From Cyanobium gracile PCC 6307 (GTDB lineage: Bacteria; Cyanobacteriota; Cyanobacteriia; PCC-6307; Cyanobiaceae): DNA of 64,000 nt. Shown in pieces: positions 7,802 through 16,024 of this stretch. The translations under genes and the position numbers were made by a program. Below the pieces are notes generated by a model that did no database searches, was not told the origin of the DNA, and worked only from the letters and a program-made list of their open reading frames with translations. The first letter of the stretch is position 1. Every line of letters starts with the position of its first letter. Location of the stretch: NCBI RefSeq assembly GCF_000316515.1, contig NC_019675.1, forward strand, positions 2,974,001 to 3,038,000. The letters run 5' to 3'.

Positions 7802-8926
7802 ATGAACGCAGAACGACTTCACGCCATCGCCTTGACGCTGCAAAAAGAGCTTTCTTCATCTCAAACACTCAACAAGTTCGACAGACTTATCCAAGCCCTG
7901 GCAAATCAAGTAAGCCAACCATCCCAGCCACAATACCAACAGGAGACAAGCGATAGCCTCAAGGACTTATTGAAGACACTTGATGTCGCAGAAAGCAACA
8001 ATTTTAGCCCCGCATGGAGAGAGTCGTTGGCAGATCTAGGTTTGACTGGTCTGCTCGGACAAGATCTTGCGCTTCAAATCAATTATGTATTCGAACGAAA
8101 CCAGATCACTCCTGCGGTCGCCCAATCGGAGCTTCAATCGCTGAGAGAAACACTGCAGATGTTTTCTACGGCAATAGATCAGATTGTAAGCTCGTTCTAT
8201 TCCTTGGGAGTCGGCAGGGAGGACCTTGAGCCTGGTGAGTGCGAGGTTGGAATCTTGGTGCCGCGCAACTTTGTGAATAATCAACTCGGCACTTTCGGCG
8301 ACGAATTGAAAGAGCTCAACAAAATTTTTGGGGTTTTTTCAGAGCTGGCAACTGGGTCAAGACCTGGTTTCGCTATCAAGACAATATCCTCTTCGGAGCT
8401 GACTGTCTTTCTTGAGGCAGCTTCTGCAGTAGGTGCCTGCATCGCCCTTGGTCTAGAACGTATACTAGAGCTCTACAAGAAGCTTCTAGAGATTAGAAAA
8501 ATTCAAGCCGAGCTCTCAAGTCTTGGCTTAGAAAAGAAGAATCTTAAGGGAATCGAAGAGCATAGCAACGCCATGATGGGGAAGGGTATAGAAGAAATTG
8601 CATCTCACCTAATTAGTGAATTCCATCGATCAGCCGATAATGGAAGGAAGAATGAGCTTAAGGTAGAACTCAAGTATGCGCTTAACAAAATTTCGAACAG
8701 AATCGATTGCGGATTCAATTTTGAGATCCGAATGCAGGCCCCAGTACAGGATGAAGCAGATCGAGAGGGCGAGGACTCAGATGATTACGAGCTTTCGGAA
8801 AAGCACTATAAAGACATCGCAGCGGCAGCTAAAACCTTACAGTTTCTAAAGCTTGAAGGGGATTCAATCCTCCATCTACCTGAAGAAGCATCAGGAAAAT
8901 CTAAAGAGAATAATCCGGGAATCTAA
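7802..8926 (+). CDS. Cassette 2: 374-residue protein of unknown function
   Basis: I do not recognise this family. The protein is mainly alpha-helical by composition, with a central hydrophobic helix at about residues 210-235 (VFLEAASAVGACIALGL) followed by a heptad-rich segment LERILELYKKLLEIRK that looks like a coiled coil, and a strongly acidic patch near the C-terminus (DEADREGEDSDDYELSE). A TTG codon at 7736 would add 22 residues, but ATG at 7802 is preferred. It is the only gene of its cassette and its TAA stop is inside the following attC R'' box. Base composition is well below the core genome. Function unknown; a toxin, defence or signalling role would be a guess. Confidence 0.65.
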   Translation: MNAERLHAIALTLQKELSSSQTLNKFDRLIQALANQVSQPSQPQYQQETSDSLKDLLKTLDVAESNNFSPAWRESLADLGLTGLLGQDLALQINYVFERNQITPAVAQSELQSLRETLQMFSTAIDQIVSSFYSLGVGREDLEPGECEVGILVPRNFVNNQLGTFGDELKELNKIFGVFSELATGSRPGFAIKTISSSELTVFLEAASAVGACIALGLERILELYKKLLEIRKIQAELSSLGLEKKNLKGIEEHSNAMMGKGIEEIASHLISEFHRSADNGRKNELKVELKYALNKISNRIDCGFNFEIRMQAPVQDEADREGEDSDDYELSEKHYKDIAAAAKTLQFLKLEGDSILHLPEEASGKSKENNPGI

Positions 8927-9007
8927 CATCCAGATTCAGAAGTCGGGAGCTTAGAGACTTTGCTCGGCCCGCCAGCACCTACCCGCTTCTGATCTGGAGC
9001 GTTGGAC
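8921..9007 (+). repeat. attC site 2 (87 bp)
   Basis: R'' is ATCTAAC (8921-8927) and R' is GTTGGAC (9001-9007). Arm CCAGATTCAGAAGTCGGG pairs with CCCGCTTCTGATCTGG, leaving two unpaired T bases on one arm, as expected of extrahelical bases. The arms are nearly identical to those of attC site 3. Confidence 0.9.
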
Positions 9008-9097
9008 AGCTTCCGAGCCAACTAGTTCCCTGCCGTCGGGTCCCGATCCATACACGCCGATGAGGCCTTGCTACAATTTGGAAAACGAGACTTTGCA

Positions 9098-9373
9098 ATG
9101 AACTACAAGCTTGATGATGAATCAAAAAGTAGAATAGAAGACCTTTCTGATCTTCGAGATTACGTCTCAGCCATCCGCGCTCAAGTCCGTGCAAGTGAGG
9201 ACGGGCAGGACGAGATTCAAGTGTTGATTAGCCTCTTGTCTTCATTCCCTATTGCAGACCCAAGCGCAGACACGGGAAAGCTTTTAAATAGTATTGCAAC
9301 TGCTGTGCGACAGAGAGCCAAAGATCTTCCGGTTTCAACAGTGATCTCGTTTTCGAAGGAAGGTGAAGAGTGA
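9098..9373 (+). CDS. Cassette 3, gene A: 91-residue partner of the HEPN-like gene
   Basis: This small acidic protein begins MNYKLDDESKSRIEDLSDLRDY and ends in ISFSKEGEE. I do not recognise a domain; it appears helical with no membrane segment. Its TGA stop overlaps the GTG start of the next gene as GTGA, so the pair is translationally coupled and shares one cassette. Small acidic proteins upstream of HEPN-type genes are often antitoxins, and that is the working idea here, but it is inference from order and size. ATG at 9098 is the start; an earlier TTG at 9068 is less likely. Confidence 0.6.
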   Translation: MNYKLDDESKSRIEDLSDLRDYVSAIRAQVRASEDGQDEIQVLISLLSSFPIADPSADTGKLLNSIATAVRQRAKDLPVSTVISFSKEGEE

Positions 9374-9870
9374 GTCTCGCATCTGATCTTCTCGATCAAT
9401 CCAGCACACTGGCCACCTTGGATCCGATGAGGCCAAAGCAAGCGTCACTTAGACGCGCTATTTCCGCGGCATATTATTCAGTGTTTCACTTGTTGATTGA
9501 CGAAGGAGCGCGCCGAATCAGTACCAACGTTGCATTGCAGCCATACATTGCAAGATCCTTTCAACACACAGCCATCAAGGAAGCGGCCAATAAGGTCATG
9601 GCTCAATCGCAGAGCTCACCTCCATGGCCTGGTCCATTATTCACGGTACCTGTCGAGGCTGAGCTCATCAGCGTGTGCAACGCCTTTGTTGACCTCCAAT
9701 CGCTTCGACACAAAGCTGATTACAACACTGCATTGTCGTTCAAACGGGCTGAGGTTGTAGCTGCTGTTAGTCGTGCACAGGCAGCTCATCAAGACTGGGC
9801 AGTGGCAAGGGCGTCTAACAATGCGTCAGTCTTTCTGCTTTTATCAGCCAAGCTCTTGCCAGATAGATAG
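9370..9870 (+). CDS. Cassette 3, gene B: HEPN-like domain protein (possible toxin)
   Basis: The 166-residue product contains SLRRAISAAYYSVFHLLIDE (residues 27-46), the typical first helix pair of a common small HEPN-type family, and a later SLRHKADYN segment (111-119) followed by an A-x-x-A-rich helix ending in W, as in the same family. HEPN proteins include RNases of toxin-antitoxin and phage-defence systems, which use an R-x4-6-H motif; a clean copy is not obvious here, so activity is uncertain. It starts with GTG overlapping the upstream stop (GTGA). The gene ends 36 bp before the next attC. Family fairly confident; toxin role inferred. Confidence 0.65.
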   Translation: MSLASDLLDQSSTLATLDPMRPKQASLRRAISAAYYSVFHLLIDEGARRISTNVALQPYIARSFQHTAIKEAANKVMAQSQSSPPWPGPLFTVPVEAELISVCNAFVDLQSLRHKADYNTALSFKRAEVVAAVSRAQAAHQDWAVARASNNASVFLLLSAKLLPDR

Positions 9871-9905
9871 CAAGTGCAGCCTTCTTTCCATCGTCTAGTG
9901 GAACT

Positions 9906-9991
9906 GTCCAACAACCAGATACAGAAGACGGGAGCGGAGGGTGATTGCAATTCTGTTGCGCTCTGCCCGCTTCTGATCTGGAGCGTTAGAT
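9906..9991 (+). repeat. attC site 3 (86 bp)
   Basis: R'' is GTCCAAC (9906-9912) and R' is GTTAGAT (9985-9991). Arm CCAGATACAGAAGACGGG pairs with CCCGCTTCTGATCTGG, leaving two unpaired A bases in the same places where site 2 leaves two T bases. The loop sequence differs from site 2. It closes cassette 3; from here to the IS481 end (10118) I see no gene. Confidence 0.9.
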
Positions 9992-10118
9992 TTCAACAAA
10001 ACCAAGATGGAAGAATTTGAAGAAGTTAGGTATTTCCGCCGAGAGACCTAGCTCGTTCACATTATCTTAAAAGAGCTTGTGTCTTAACCGCAAGCCTAGT
10101 CAGCTCTGGCAGTCTAGA

Positions 10119-11164
10119 TGTGTTTTCTCACCAGGTCATTCAGCGATCAGCAGCCGCTGGAGGCACTGCTGAGGGCTGAGGCCACCGAGAGCCATGTGGC
10201 ATCTGTTGCCGTTATAGATGCCCAGATAGCGGGGTAGCCAGCGGTTGCGTTCCTCTGAGGTCTGGTAGGCGATCACGTAGGCCCATTCCGCCAGGAGGGT
10301 TTTGATGAAACGCTCCGCCTTGCCGTTGGTCTGCGGGGTGTAGGGCTTGGTGCGGATGGGTTTCAGACCCAGTGCCTGACAGGCTTTTCGCCAATCGCCA
10401 GAGCGATAGGAGGATCCGTTATCCGACAGGACACGGCGACAGGTGATGCCCTGATCGCTGAACCAGCCCACCGCACGGCACAAGAAGCCGACCGTGGTCG
10501 CCTTCTGCTCGTCAGGCAAGACCTCGACGTAGGCCAGCCGTGTGGCGTCATCGATGGCGACGTGCACCTTCTCGTAGCCGGCGCCACGCGAACAGCCTTG
10601 ACGACGGTCGCCGGTGATCCGATGGTCGATGCGCTCGAAACGGGCCAGCTGTTTGGTGTCGACATGGATCATGTCGCCGGGCCGCTCCCACTGGTAGCGC
10701 CGCACAGGAGGCTTGGTTTCCAGATTCTTGAGCCGTCCCAGCCCTAGGGCGTTCATCACCCGTCCGACGGTCGAGAGGGGCGCCTTGAGGGCCTTGGCGA
10801 TGCGGCGTAGCGTGCAGCGCTGGTGCCGTAGGTCCATAGCCTGCTGCAGTTGCTGCGGATCGAGCGTCCGCCGCTGAGTGCGGCGCACGCTCCGTCGATC
10901 CGCCAGTGCGGCCACGCCACCATCACGGAAGCGCGCCAGCCACTTGTAAGCGCTGCGCAGGCTGACCCAGGCTTGCGCCGCAAGGGCCTTGAGCGGCACG
11001 CCTTCATCGAGGTGCCGACGAATCAGGCGTTCCCGACTGATCGGCGTCAGTCGGGCCAGTGGGTGGCTATGCATGGAGGGTGAGGTCTTGGGACGGGCGG
11101 TGACACCCCGACCCTGGCGACCTCACACCCAATCGTCAGCTGAACAACCTGGTGGGACTACACA
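10119..11164 (-). mobile_element. IS481-family insertion sequence
   Basis: The element holds a single DDE transposase gene. The terminal inverted repeats begin TGTGT and match at about 21 of 26 positions: left 10119-10144, right 11139-11164, sharing CACCAGGT and TTCAGC. No convincing target duplication can be read from the flanks. The right end lies only 14 bp before the start codon of the next gene. Confidence 0.8.
10136..11074 (-). CDS. IS481-family DDE transposase
   Basis: This 312-residue protein has an N-terminal helix-turn-helix pair (VPLKALAAQAWVSLRSAYKWLARF and a second one near residues 80-110) and an integrase-core domain. The catalytic acids are visible: Asp in DMIHVDTKQL, Asp in RVLSDNGSSY, and Glu in TPQTNGKAERFIKTL. 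The C-terminus (NGNRCHMALGGLSPQQCL) is typical of IS481. The stop codon lies inside the left inverted repeat. The gene looks intact. Confidence 0.93.
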   Translation of the reverse strand: MHSHPLARLTPISRERLIRRHLDEGVPLKALAAQAWVSLRSAYKWLARFRDGGVAALADRRSVRRTQRRTLDPQQLQQAMDLRHQRCTLRRIAKALKAPLSTVGRVMNALGLGRLKNLETKPPVRRYQWERPGDMIHVDTKQLARFERIDHRITGDRRQGCSRGAGYEKVHVAIDDATRLAYVEVLPDEQKATTVGFLCRAVGWFSDQGITCRRVLSDNGSSYRSGDWRKACQALGLKPIRTKPYTPQTNGKAERFIKTLLAEWAYVIAYQTSEERNRWLPRYLGIYNGNRCHMALGGLSPQQCLQRLLIAE

Positions 11165-11178
11165 CTTAGCCTCCCTCC

Positions 11179-11904
11179 ATGACCACCATCACCGAAATAG
11201 CGCCCGATCTGTTCCGGCTCTCGATCCATGTGCCGGAACTGGACATGCAGTTCAACCACTTTCTGGTACGCGATCAGCAGCCGCTGCTGTTTCACGCCGG
11301 CCTCAAGGGCATGTTCCCTTTGCTTCGGGACGCGGTGGCCACCCTGATCGATCCTGCCCAGTTGCGCTATGTGGCCTGGAGTCATTTCGAGGCTGATGAG
11401 GTGGGCGGCCTCAACCAGTGGCTGGAGCTCGCGCCCGAGGCCGAACCCGTCTGCACGTTCGTTGGCAAGGTCGTCAGCGTCGACGACGTGGCCCTGCGGC
11501 CCGCCCGCGGCATGACGCCCGCCGATGTGCTCTCCACCGGCACCTATCGCTTCCGTTTCCTGGCCACGCCCCACCTGCCCCACGGCTGGGACGCCGGCCT
11601 GCTGTTCGAGGAAACGCGCCGCACCCTGTTCTGCTCCGATCTCTTCCACCACTTCGGCAATCCGCCGCCGCTCGTGTCCCACGACCTGATCGGCCCCTCC
11701 CTGGCGGCCATGCAGCAGATGCAACAGGGGCCCCTGGCCGGCTATCTGCCCTACACCCCCCAGACCGAGGGTCTGCTCGCCGGCCTTGCCGCCCTCCAAC
11801 CGCAGACCCTGGCGCTGATGCACGGCTCCTCCCATTCCGGCCCCGGCGGCCCGATGCTCAGCGAGCTCGCCGCCGCCATGAAGCAGGCGTGCGTGGCCGA
11901 GTGA
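11179..11904 (+). CDS. Metallo-beta-lactamase-fold protein, flavodiiron (ODP) type
   Basis: The 241-residue protein has the di-iron binding pattern of the ODP family: WSHFEADEVGGL (H-x-E-x-D), ATPHLPHGWDAG, LFCSDLFHHFG with Asp, and LMHGSSHSG with a late His. Flavodiiron proteins reduce O2 or NO, but this one lacks the flavodoxin domain, so it is a stand-alone ODP-like metalloprotein of uncertain substrate. The IS481 element ends 14 bp before the ATG, so any native promoter may have been displaced. It is followed 67 bp later by the convergent baeRF-type gene. Confidence 0.8.
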   Translation: MTTITEIAPDLFRLSIHVPELDMQFNHFLVRDQQPLLFHAGLKGMFPLLRDAVATLIDPAQLRYVAWSHFEADEVGGLNQWLELAPEAEPVCTFVGKVVSVDDVALRPARGMTPADVLSTGTYRFRFLATPHLPHGWDAGLLFEETRRTLFCSDLFHHFGNPPPLVSHDLIGPSLAAMQQMQQGPLAGYLPYTPQTEGLLAGLAALQPQTLALMHGSSHSGPGGPMLSELAAAMKQACVAE

Positions 11905-11971
11905 TGGGGCGATGGGGCCTACCGGGACGCGGCGGAGGGAGCGTCCCAGTCCGAATCCTGCCGGTCGGTGG

Positions 11972-13093
11972 TCAGAGGGCGTAGCGGAGGATCGCGGCGA
12001 CGGGTGCCCCCTCGGGAAGGTCCCCCTGGCGCACCCCCAGCACCTCACCCCCGGAGAGCAATACCCGCCGTGCGATCTCATCGAGCACCCCGTAGCTGTC
12101 CGCTCCGGCGGCGTCGGCCTCGTAGATCCGTCCGTCCGTCTCATCGATCCGTCCGTCGATCACCCGGTCAATGTCCACCAGGAGGCTGCCCACCGCTTCG
12201 AAGGTGGCCGCCCGGGCCACCTGGGCGAGATCGGTGCTGGCCCGGCCGGCGTTGCGGCGCTGATCGAACGTGCTGCGCCAGTCCACCAGCCGCTGCTGAT
12301 GCAGGGCGTCGAACACCGGACGGGCGGCCTGGGCGAGCTCGTCGTCGGCGCGGTGCTCCGGGCTGCCCTCGATGGTGGCGACGACCAGGTGGGGGTAGGT
12401 GTTCACGGAGCGGTAGATCGCCGCGAGGCTCTCCACCGCCGCCAGCACCAGCGGCACGCTCTGACCGGCGAGGTGATCTCGCAGGGCCCGGTTCACCTGG
12501 CGGGCGTACTGCCGCAGGCGCACCTTCTTGCCCTCCGAGCCAGTGAGCCGGCCGCTGGGGGAGCGGTCATTGAGGCTCGCCTTGCCGACGGACGCGGCCG
12601 CATCCTTCGGCAGATCCGCCAGCCTCACCGTGCTGGCCGGCAGATCGGCCGACACCTCGATCAGCCGCACGCCTCCCTCGGCGAGCGCCAGCACGTAGCC
12701 GCTGTTGCCGAAGGCGGTGGCCCGCAGCAGGGGCTTGAGGTGAAACCGGTCGGAGACCGCCACCAGCGGCTCGACGGTGGTCGGCAGGCGGAAGGTCCGC
12801 AGGGTTCCGGGGGTGGCGTAGACCACCAGGGAACGGGCCTGAAAACGCCAGAACCCATCGTCGTCGACCAGATCGGCCAGGGACTCCCGCAGGGCCTCCA
12901 CGGCTGAGCCCTCCTGGCAGGCGGCCTCCAGTTGGCCGACCGCCTCCTCCGCCAGGGCCCGGAACCGCAGCCGGTCCACGTCGGTGTCGGGGGTGATCGG
13001 GGTGGTGGGCAGCACGATCGAGACGCTCGACCCGTGGATGTGACGGGCGAGGGCGGCGAGCTCCTCCCGGCTTGGCAGATCGACGTGGAGCAT
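11972..13093 (-). CDS. baeRF-family protein (bacterial archaeo-eukaryotic release factor-like)
   Basis: The protein (373 residues) starts MLHVDLPSREELAALARH and includes SIVLPTTPITPDTDVDRLRFRAL, FWRFQARSLVVYATPG, and the C-terminal GVLDEIARRVLLSGGEVLGV, all typical of the bacterial release-factor-like family. It resembles the eRF1/Pelota fold but lacks proven ribosome function; a role in ribosome rescue is only suggested in the literature for the wider family. The frame runs far upstream antisense to the helicase gene, but ATG at 13093 marks the start of homologous sequence. It is divergent from the helicase, with 66 bp between. Confidence 0.8.
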   Translation of the reverse strand: MLHVDLPSREELAALARHIHGSSVSIVLPTTPITPDTDVDRLRFRALAEEAVGQLEAACQEGSAVEALRESLADLVDDDGFWRFQARSLVVYATPGTLRTFRLPTTVEPLVAVSDRFHLKPLLRATAFGNSGYVLALAEGGVRLIEVSADLPASTVRLADLPKDAAASVGKASLNDRSPSGRLTGSEGKKVRLRQYARQVNRALRDHLAGQSVPLVLAAVESLAAIYRSVNTYPHLVVATIEGSPEHRADDELAQAARPVFDALHQQRLVDWRSTFDQRRNAGRASTDLAQVARAATFEAVGSLLVDIDRVIDGRIDETDGRIYEADAAGADSYGVLDEIARRVLLSGGEVLGVRQGDLPEGAPVAAILRYAL

Positions 13094-13159
13094 CGGCCAG
13101 GAGTGCGCAGGTGACCACGCCACTCTGGCCCGGGGCACACGGCCCAATAGGATCGCTTC

Positions 13160-15991
13160 ATGCTTGATCGCTCCGACGTTGGCAGCACGATCCGCTCCGA
13201 CGGCGACGCCAGCGACACGACTTCGGGCCGCCCGGCTGGAACCGGTGCCGTCCCCCCGCTGGAGCAGCTGTTCCCCTTCCCCCTCGACGGTTTCCAGCTC
13301 GAGGCGATCGACGCCCTGAACCAGGGCCACTCGGTGGTGGTGAGCGCCCCCACCGGCTCCGGCAAGACCCTGGTGGGCGAGTACGCCATCCACCGGGCCC
13401 TGGCCCATGGCCAGAAGGTCTTCTACACCACGCCCCTCAAGGCCCTCTCCAACCAGAAGCTGCGGGATTTCCGCCACCAGTTCGGCGACGAGAAGGTGGG
13501 CCTGCTCACCGGCGATCTCAGCCTGAACCGGGAGGCCCAGGTGGTGGTGATGACCACCGAGATCTTCCGCAACATGCTCTACGCGGAGATCGACCACGCC
13601 GACGACGACCCCCTGGCCGACGTGGAGGCCGTGGTGCTCGACGAGTGCCACTACATGAACGACACCCAGCGGGGCACCGTCTGGGAGGAGTCGATCATCC
13701 ACTGCCCCTCGCGGGTGCAGCTGGTGGCCCTCTCGGCCACGGTGGCCAATGCCGGCCAGCTCACCGACTGGATTGAGCGGGTGCATGGCCCCACCCGCCT
13801 GATCCACAGCGACTTCCGCCCCGTCCCGCTGGCCTTCAGCTTCTGCAGCGCCAAGGGCCTGCACCCCCTGCTCAACGACGAGGGCACCGGCCTGCACCCC
13901 AACTGCAAGGTCTGGCGCCCTCCGAAGTCCACCCGCCGCAAGGGCCCGAAGGAACCGCGGCCGCCCCAGCCGGAGGCGCCGCCGATCGGCTTCGTGGTGG
14001 CCCAGATGGCGGAGCGGGAGATGCTGCCGGCCATCTACTTCATCTTCAGCCGCCGCAACTGCGACCGCTCCGTGCGCGACCTGGCCAAGGTGTGCCTGGT
14101 GAATCCCGAGGAGCAGGCCCGCATCCGCCGGCGGCTGGACGCCTTCATGGCGGTGACGCCCGAGGCGGTGCGGGAGGGCGGCCATGCCGATGCCCTGCTG
14201 CGGGGCATCGCCGCCCACCACGCCGGCGTGCTGCCGGCCTGGAAGGAGCTGATCGAGGAGCTGTTCCAGCAGGGGCTGATCAAGGTGGTGTTCGCCACCG
14301 AGACCCTGGCCGCCGGCATCAACATGCCGGCCCGCACCACGGTGATCTCGGCCCTCTCCAAGCGCACCGAGCGGGGCCACCGGCCCCTGATGGGCAGCGA
14401 ATTCCTGCAGATGGCGGGCCGCGCCGGCCGCCGCGGCCTGGATACCCAGGGCTACGTGGTGACAGTGCAGAGCCGCTTCGAGGGGGTCAGGGAGGCCGGG
14501 GCCCTGGCCACCAGCCCGGCCGATCCCCTGGTGAGCCAGTTCACCCCCAGCTACGGCATGGTGCTCAACCTGCTGCAGCGCTACGACCTGGCCAAGGCCC
14601 GGGAGCTGGTGGAGCGCAGCTTCGGCCGCTACCTGGCGGGGCTGGACCTGGCCGAGGACGAGGCCCGCATCGCCGAGCTGATGGCCCAGCTGGCCACGCT
14701 CGAATCCAGCGGCGGCGAGGTGCCCTGGGACGATTTCGAGGACTACGAGAAGGTCCGCGGCCGCCTGCGGGAGGAGCGCCGCCTGCACCGGATCCTGCAG
14801 CAGCAGGCCGAGGAGACCCTCGCCCATGAGCTCACCCTGGCCCTGCAGTTCGCCAGCGAGGGCACGCTGGTCAGCGTCAAGGCGCCGGCCCTGCGCAGCC
14901 GGGTCACCCCGGCGGTGATCGTGGCCAAGGTGCCGGGCTCCGGCCAGTTCCCGCTGCTGCTCTGCCTCACCGACGAGAACGTCTGGATCCTGCTGCCCTG
15001 CCACGCGGTGGTGACCCTGCACGCCGAGCTCAGCTGCCTGCAGGTCGACCAGCTGGAGCCGCCGGAGCTGCACCACGCCAACGAGCTGCGCCATGGCGAC
15101 AACGCCAGCGGCGGCCTGGCCCTGGCGGTGTCCTCGATGGCCCGCCGCCACGACATGCACACCCCCCGCTACGACCTGGCCGGCGAGGTGCGCCAGCAGG
15201 GTGAGCTGGTGCGGCAGCTGGAGCAGGAGCTGGAGGCCCACCCGGCCCACCGCTGGGGCGACCGCAAGCACCTCAAGAAGCACCGCCGCCGCATGGAGGA
15301 GCTCCAGGAGGAGATCGGCGAACGCCAGCGGCTGCTGCACCACCGGGCCAACCGCCACTGGGACACCTTCCTGTCCCTGATCGACATCCTGCGCTTCTTC
15401 GGCGCCCTCGATGGCGAGGAGGGGCTGGAGCCCACCGAGGTGGGCCGCACCGTGGCCGCCCTGCGGGGCGACAACGAGCTCTGGCTGGGGCTGGCCCTGA
15501 TGAGCGGCCATCTCGATGCCCTCGATCCGGCCGAGCTGGCGGCGGTGCTGGAGGCCATCTCCACCGAGGTGAACCGGCCCGACCTCTGGTGCGGCTACCC
15601 GCCGCCACCGGCCTCCGAGGAGGCCCTCCACGACCTGCGCAGCCTGCGGCGTGAATTGCAGCGCCAGCAGGAGCGGGCCTCGGTGGTGGTGCCGGTGTGG
15701 TGGGAGCCGGAACTCACCGGCCTGGTCCACGCCTGGGCCCGGGGCGCCAGCTGGAACGACGTGATCGCCAACACCTCCCTCGACGAGGGCGACGTGGTGC
15801 GGATCCTGCGCCGCACCGTCGATCTCCTGGCCCAGATTCCCTACTGCGAGGCGATCAGCGAGCAGCTGCGCCGCAACTCCCGCATGGCCCTCAAGGCCAT
15901 CAACCGCTTCCCGGTCTGCGAGATCGAGGACCTGCTGGCCACGGGCAACGGCAAGCTGGATCCGGCGACGGAGAGGCCGCCGGCCGGGTAG
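13160..15991 (+). CDS. Ski2-like superfamily 2 RNA/DNA helicase
   Basis: This 943-residue helicase has Walker A APTGSGKT (63-70), motif Ia TTPLKALSNQK, DECH box VVLDECHYMND (161-164), motif III LSATVAN, and motif VI QMAGRAGRRGLD, with an HAGVLPAWKELIEELF segment typical of Ski2/Mtr4-like enzymes. The N-terminal 35 residues are low-complexity. The C-terminal region resembles the DSHCT-type helical part, with a charged helical stretch (QLEQELEAHP, HLKKHRRRMEELQEEIGERQ). It probably unwinds structured RNA. It lies downstream of a divergent baeRF gene and upstream of the boxed AAA+ unit. Family secure, substrate unknown. Confidence 0.9.
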   Translation: MLDRSDVGSTIRSDGDASDTTSGRPAGTGAVPPLEQLFPFPLDGFQLEAIDALNQGHSVVVSAPTGSGKTLVGEYAIHRALAHGQKVFYTTPLKALSNQKLRDFRHQFGDEKVGLLTGDLSLNREAQVVVMTTEIFRNMLYAEIDHADDDPLADVEAVVLDECHYMNDTQRGTVWEESIIHCPSRVQLVALSATVANAGQLTDWIERVHGPTRLIHSDFRPVPLAFSFCSAKGLHPLLNDEGTGLHPNCKVWRPPKSTRRKGPKEPRPPQPEAPPIGFVVAQMAEREMLPAIYFIFSRRNCDRSVRDLAKVCLVNPEEQARIRRRLDAFMAVTPEAVREGGHADALLRGIAAHHAGVLPAWKELIEELFQQGLIKVVFATETLAAGINMPARTTVISALSKRTERGHRPLMGSEFLQMAGRAGRRGLDTQGYVVTVQSRFEGVREAGALATSPADPLVSQFTPSYGMVLNLLQRYDLAKARELVERSFGRYLAGLDLAEDEARIAELMAQLATLESSGGEVPWDDFEDYEKVRGRLREERRLHRILQQQAEETLAHELTLALQFASEGTLVSVKAPALRSRVTPAVIVAKVPGSGQFPLLLCLTDENVWILLPCHAVVTLHAELSCLQVDQLEPPELHHANELRHGDNASGGLALAVSSMARRHDMHTPRYDLAGEVRQQGELVRQLEQELEAHPAHRWGDRKHLKKHRRRMEELQEEIGERQRLLHHRANRHWDTFLSLIDILRFFGALDGEEGLEPTEVGRTVAALRGDNELWLGLALMSGHLDALDPAELAAVLEAISTEVNRPDLWCGYPPPPASEEALHDLRSLRRELQRQQERASVVVPVWWEPELTGLVHAWARGASWNDVIANTSLDEGDVVRILRRTVDLLAQIPYCEAISEQLRRNSRMALKAINRFPVCEIEDLLATGNGKLDPATERPPAG

Positions 15992-16024
15992 GGGGCGGCC
16001 GCCGGGGCTGGCGTTGAAGGGCCT

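Larger units (their letters stand above)
6910..9991 (+). mobile_element. Integron gene-cassette array without integrase (CALIN type), three cassettes
   Basis: Four attC sites (6910-6963, 7650-7719, 8921-9007, 9906-9991) lie in the same orientation and bound three cassettes, about 6958-7713, 7714-9001 and 9002-9985, taking the G/TT cut in each R' box. Every gene in the array reads in the plus direction and ends in or just before the next attC, as in true cassettes. The array is clearly less GC-rich than the chromosome around it. No integron integrase and no attI are visible; the tyrosine recombinase at 4709 belongs to the IS91-type element. Clusters of attC sites lacking an integrase are known from many bacteria. 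Confidence 0.85.

Noticed and set aside
9992-10118. A further attC-like GTTAGGT near 10025
   Set aside because: No matching R'' box and no paired inner arms were found at attC distances.
10111-11172. Target-site duplication around the IS481 element
   Set aside because: The flanks (TCTAGA and CTTAGC) share at most a few ambiguous bases.
11972-15730. A 1252-codon open frame antisense to the helicase gene
   Set aside because: Only its last 373 codons match a protein family (baeRF). The rest is the mirror of GC-rich helicase codons, with low-complexity Gly/Leu/Val/Gln/His composition.
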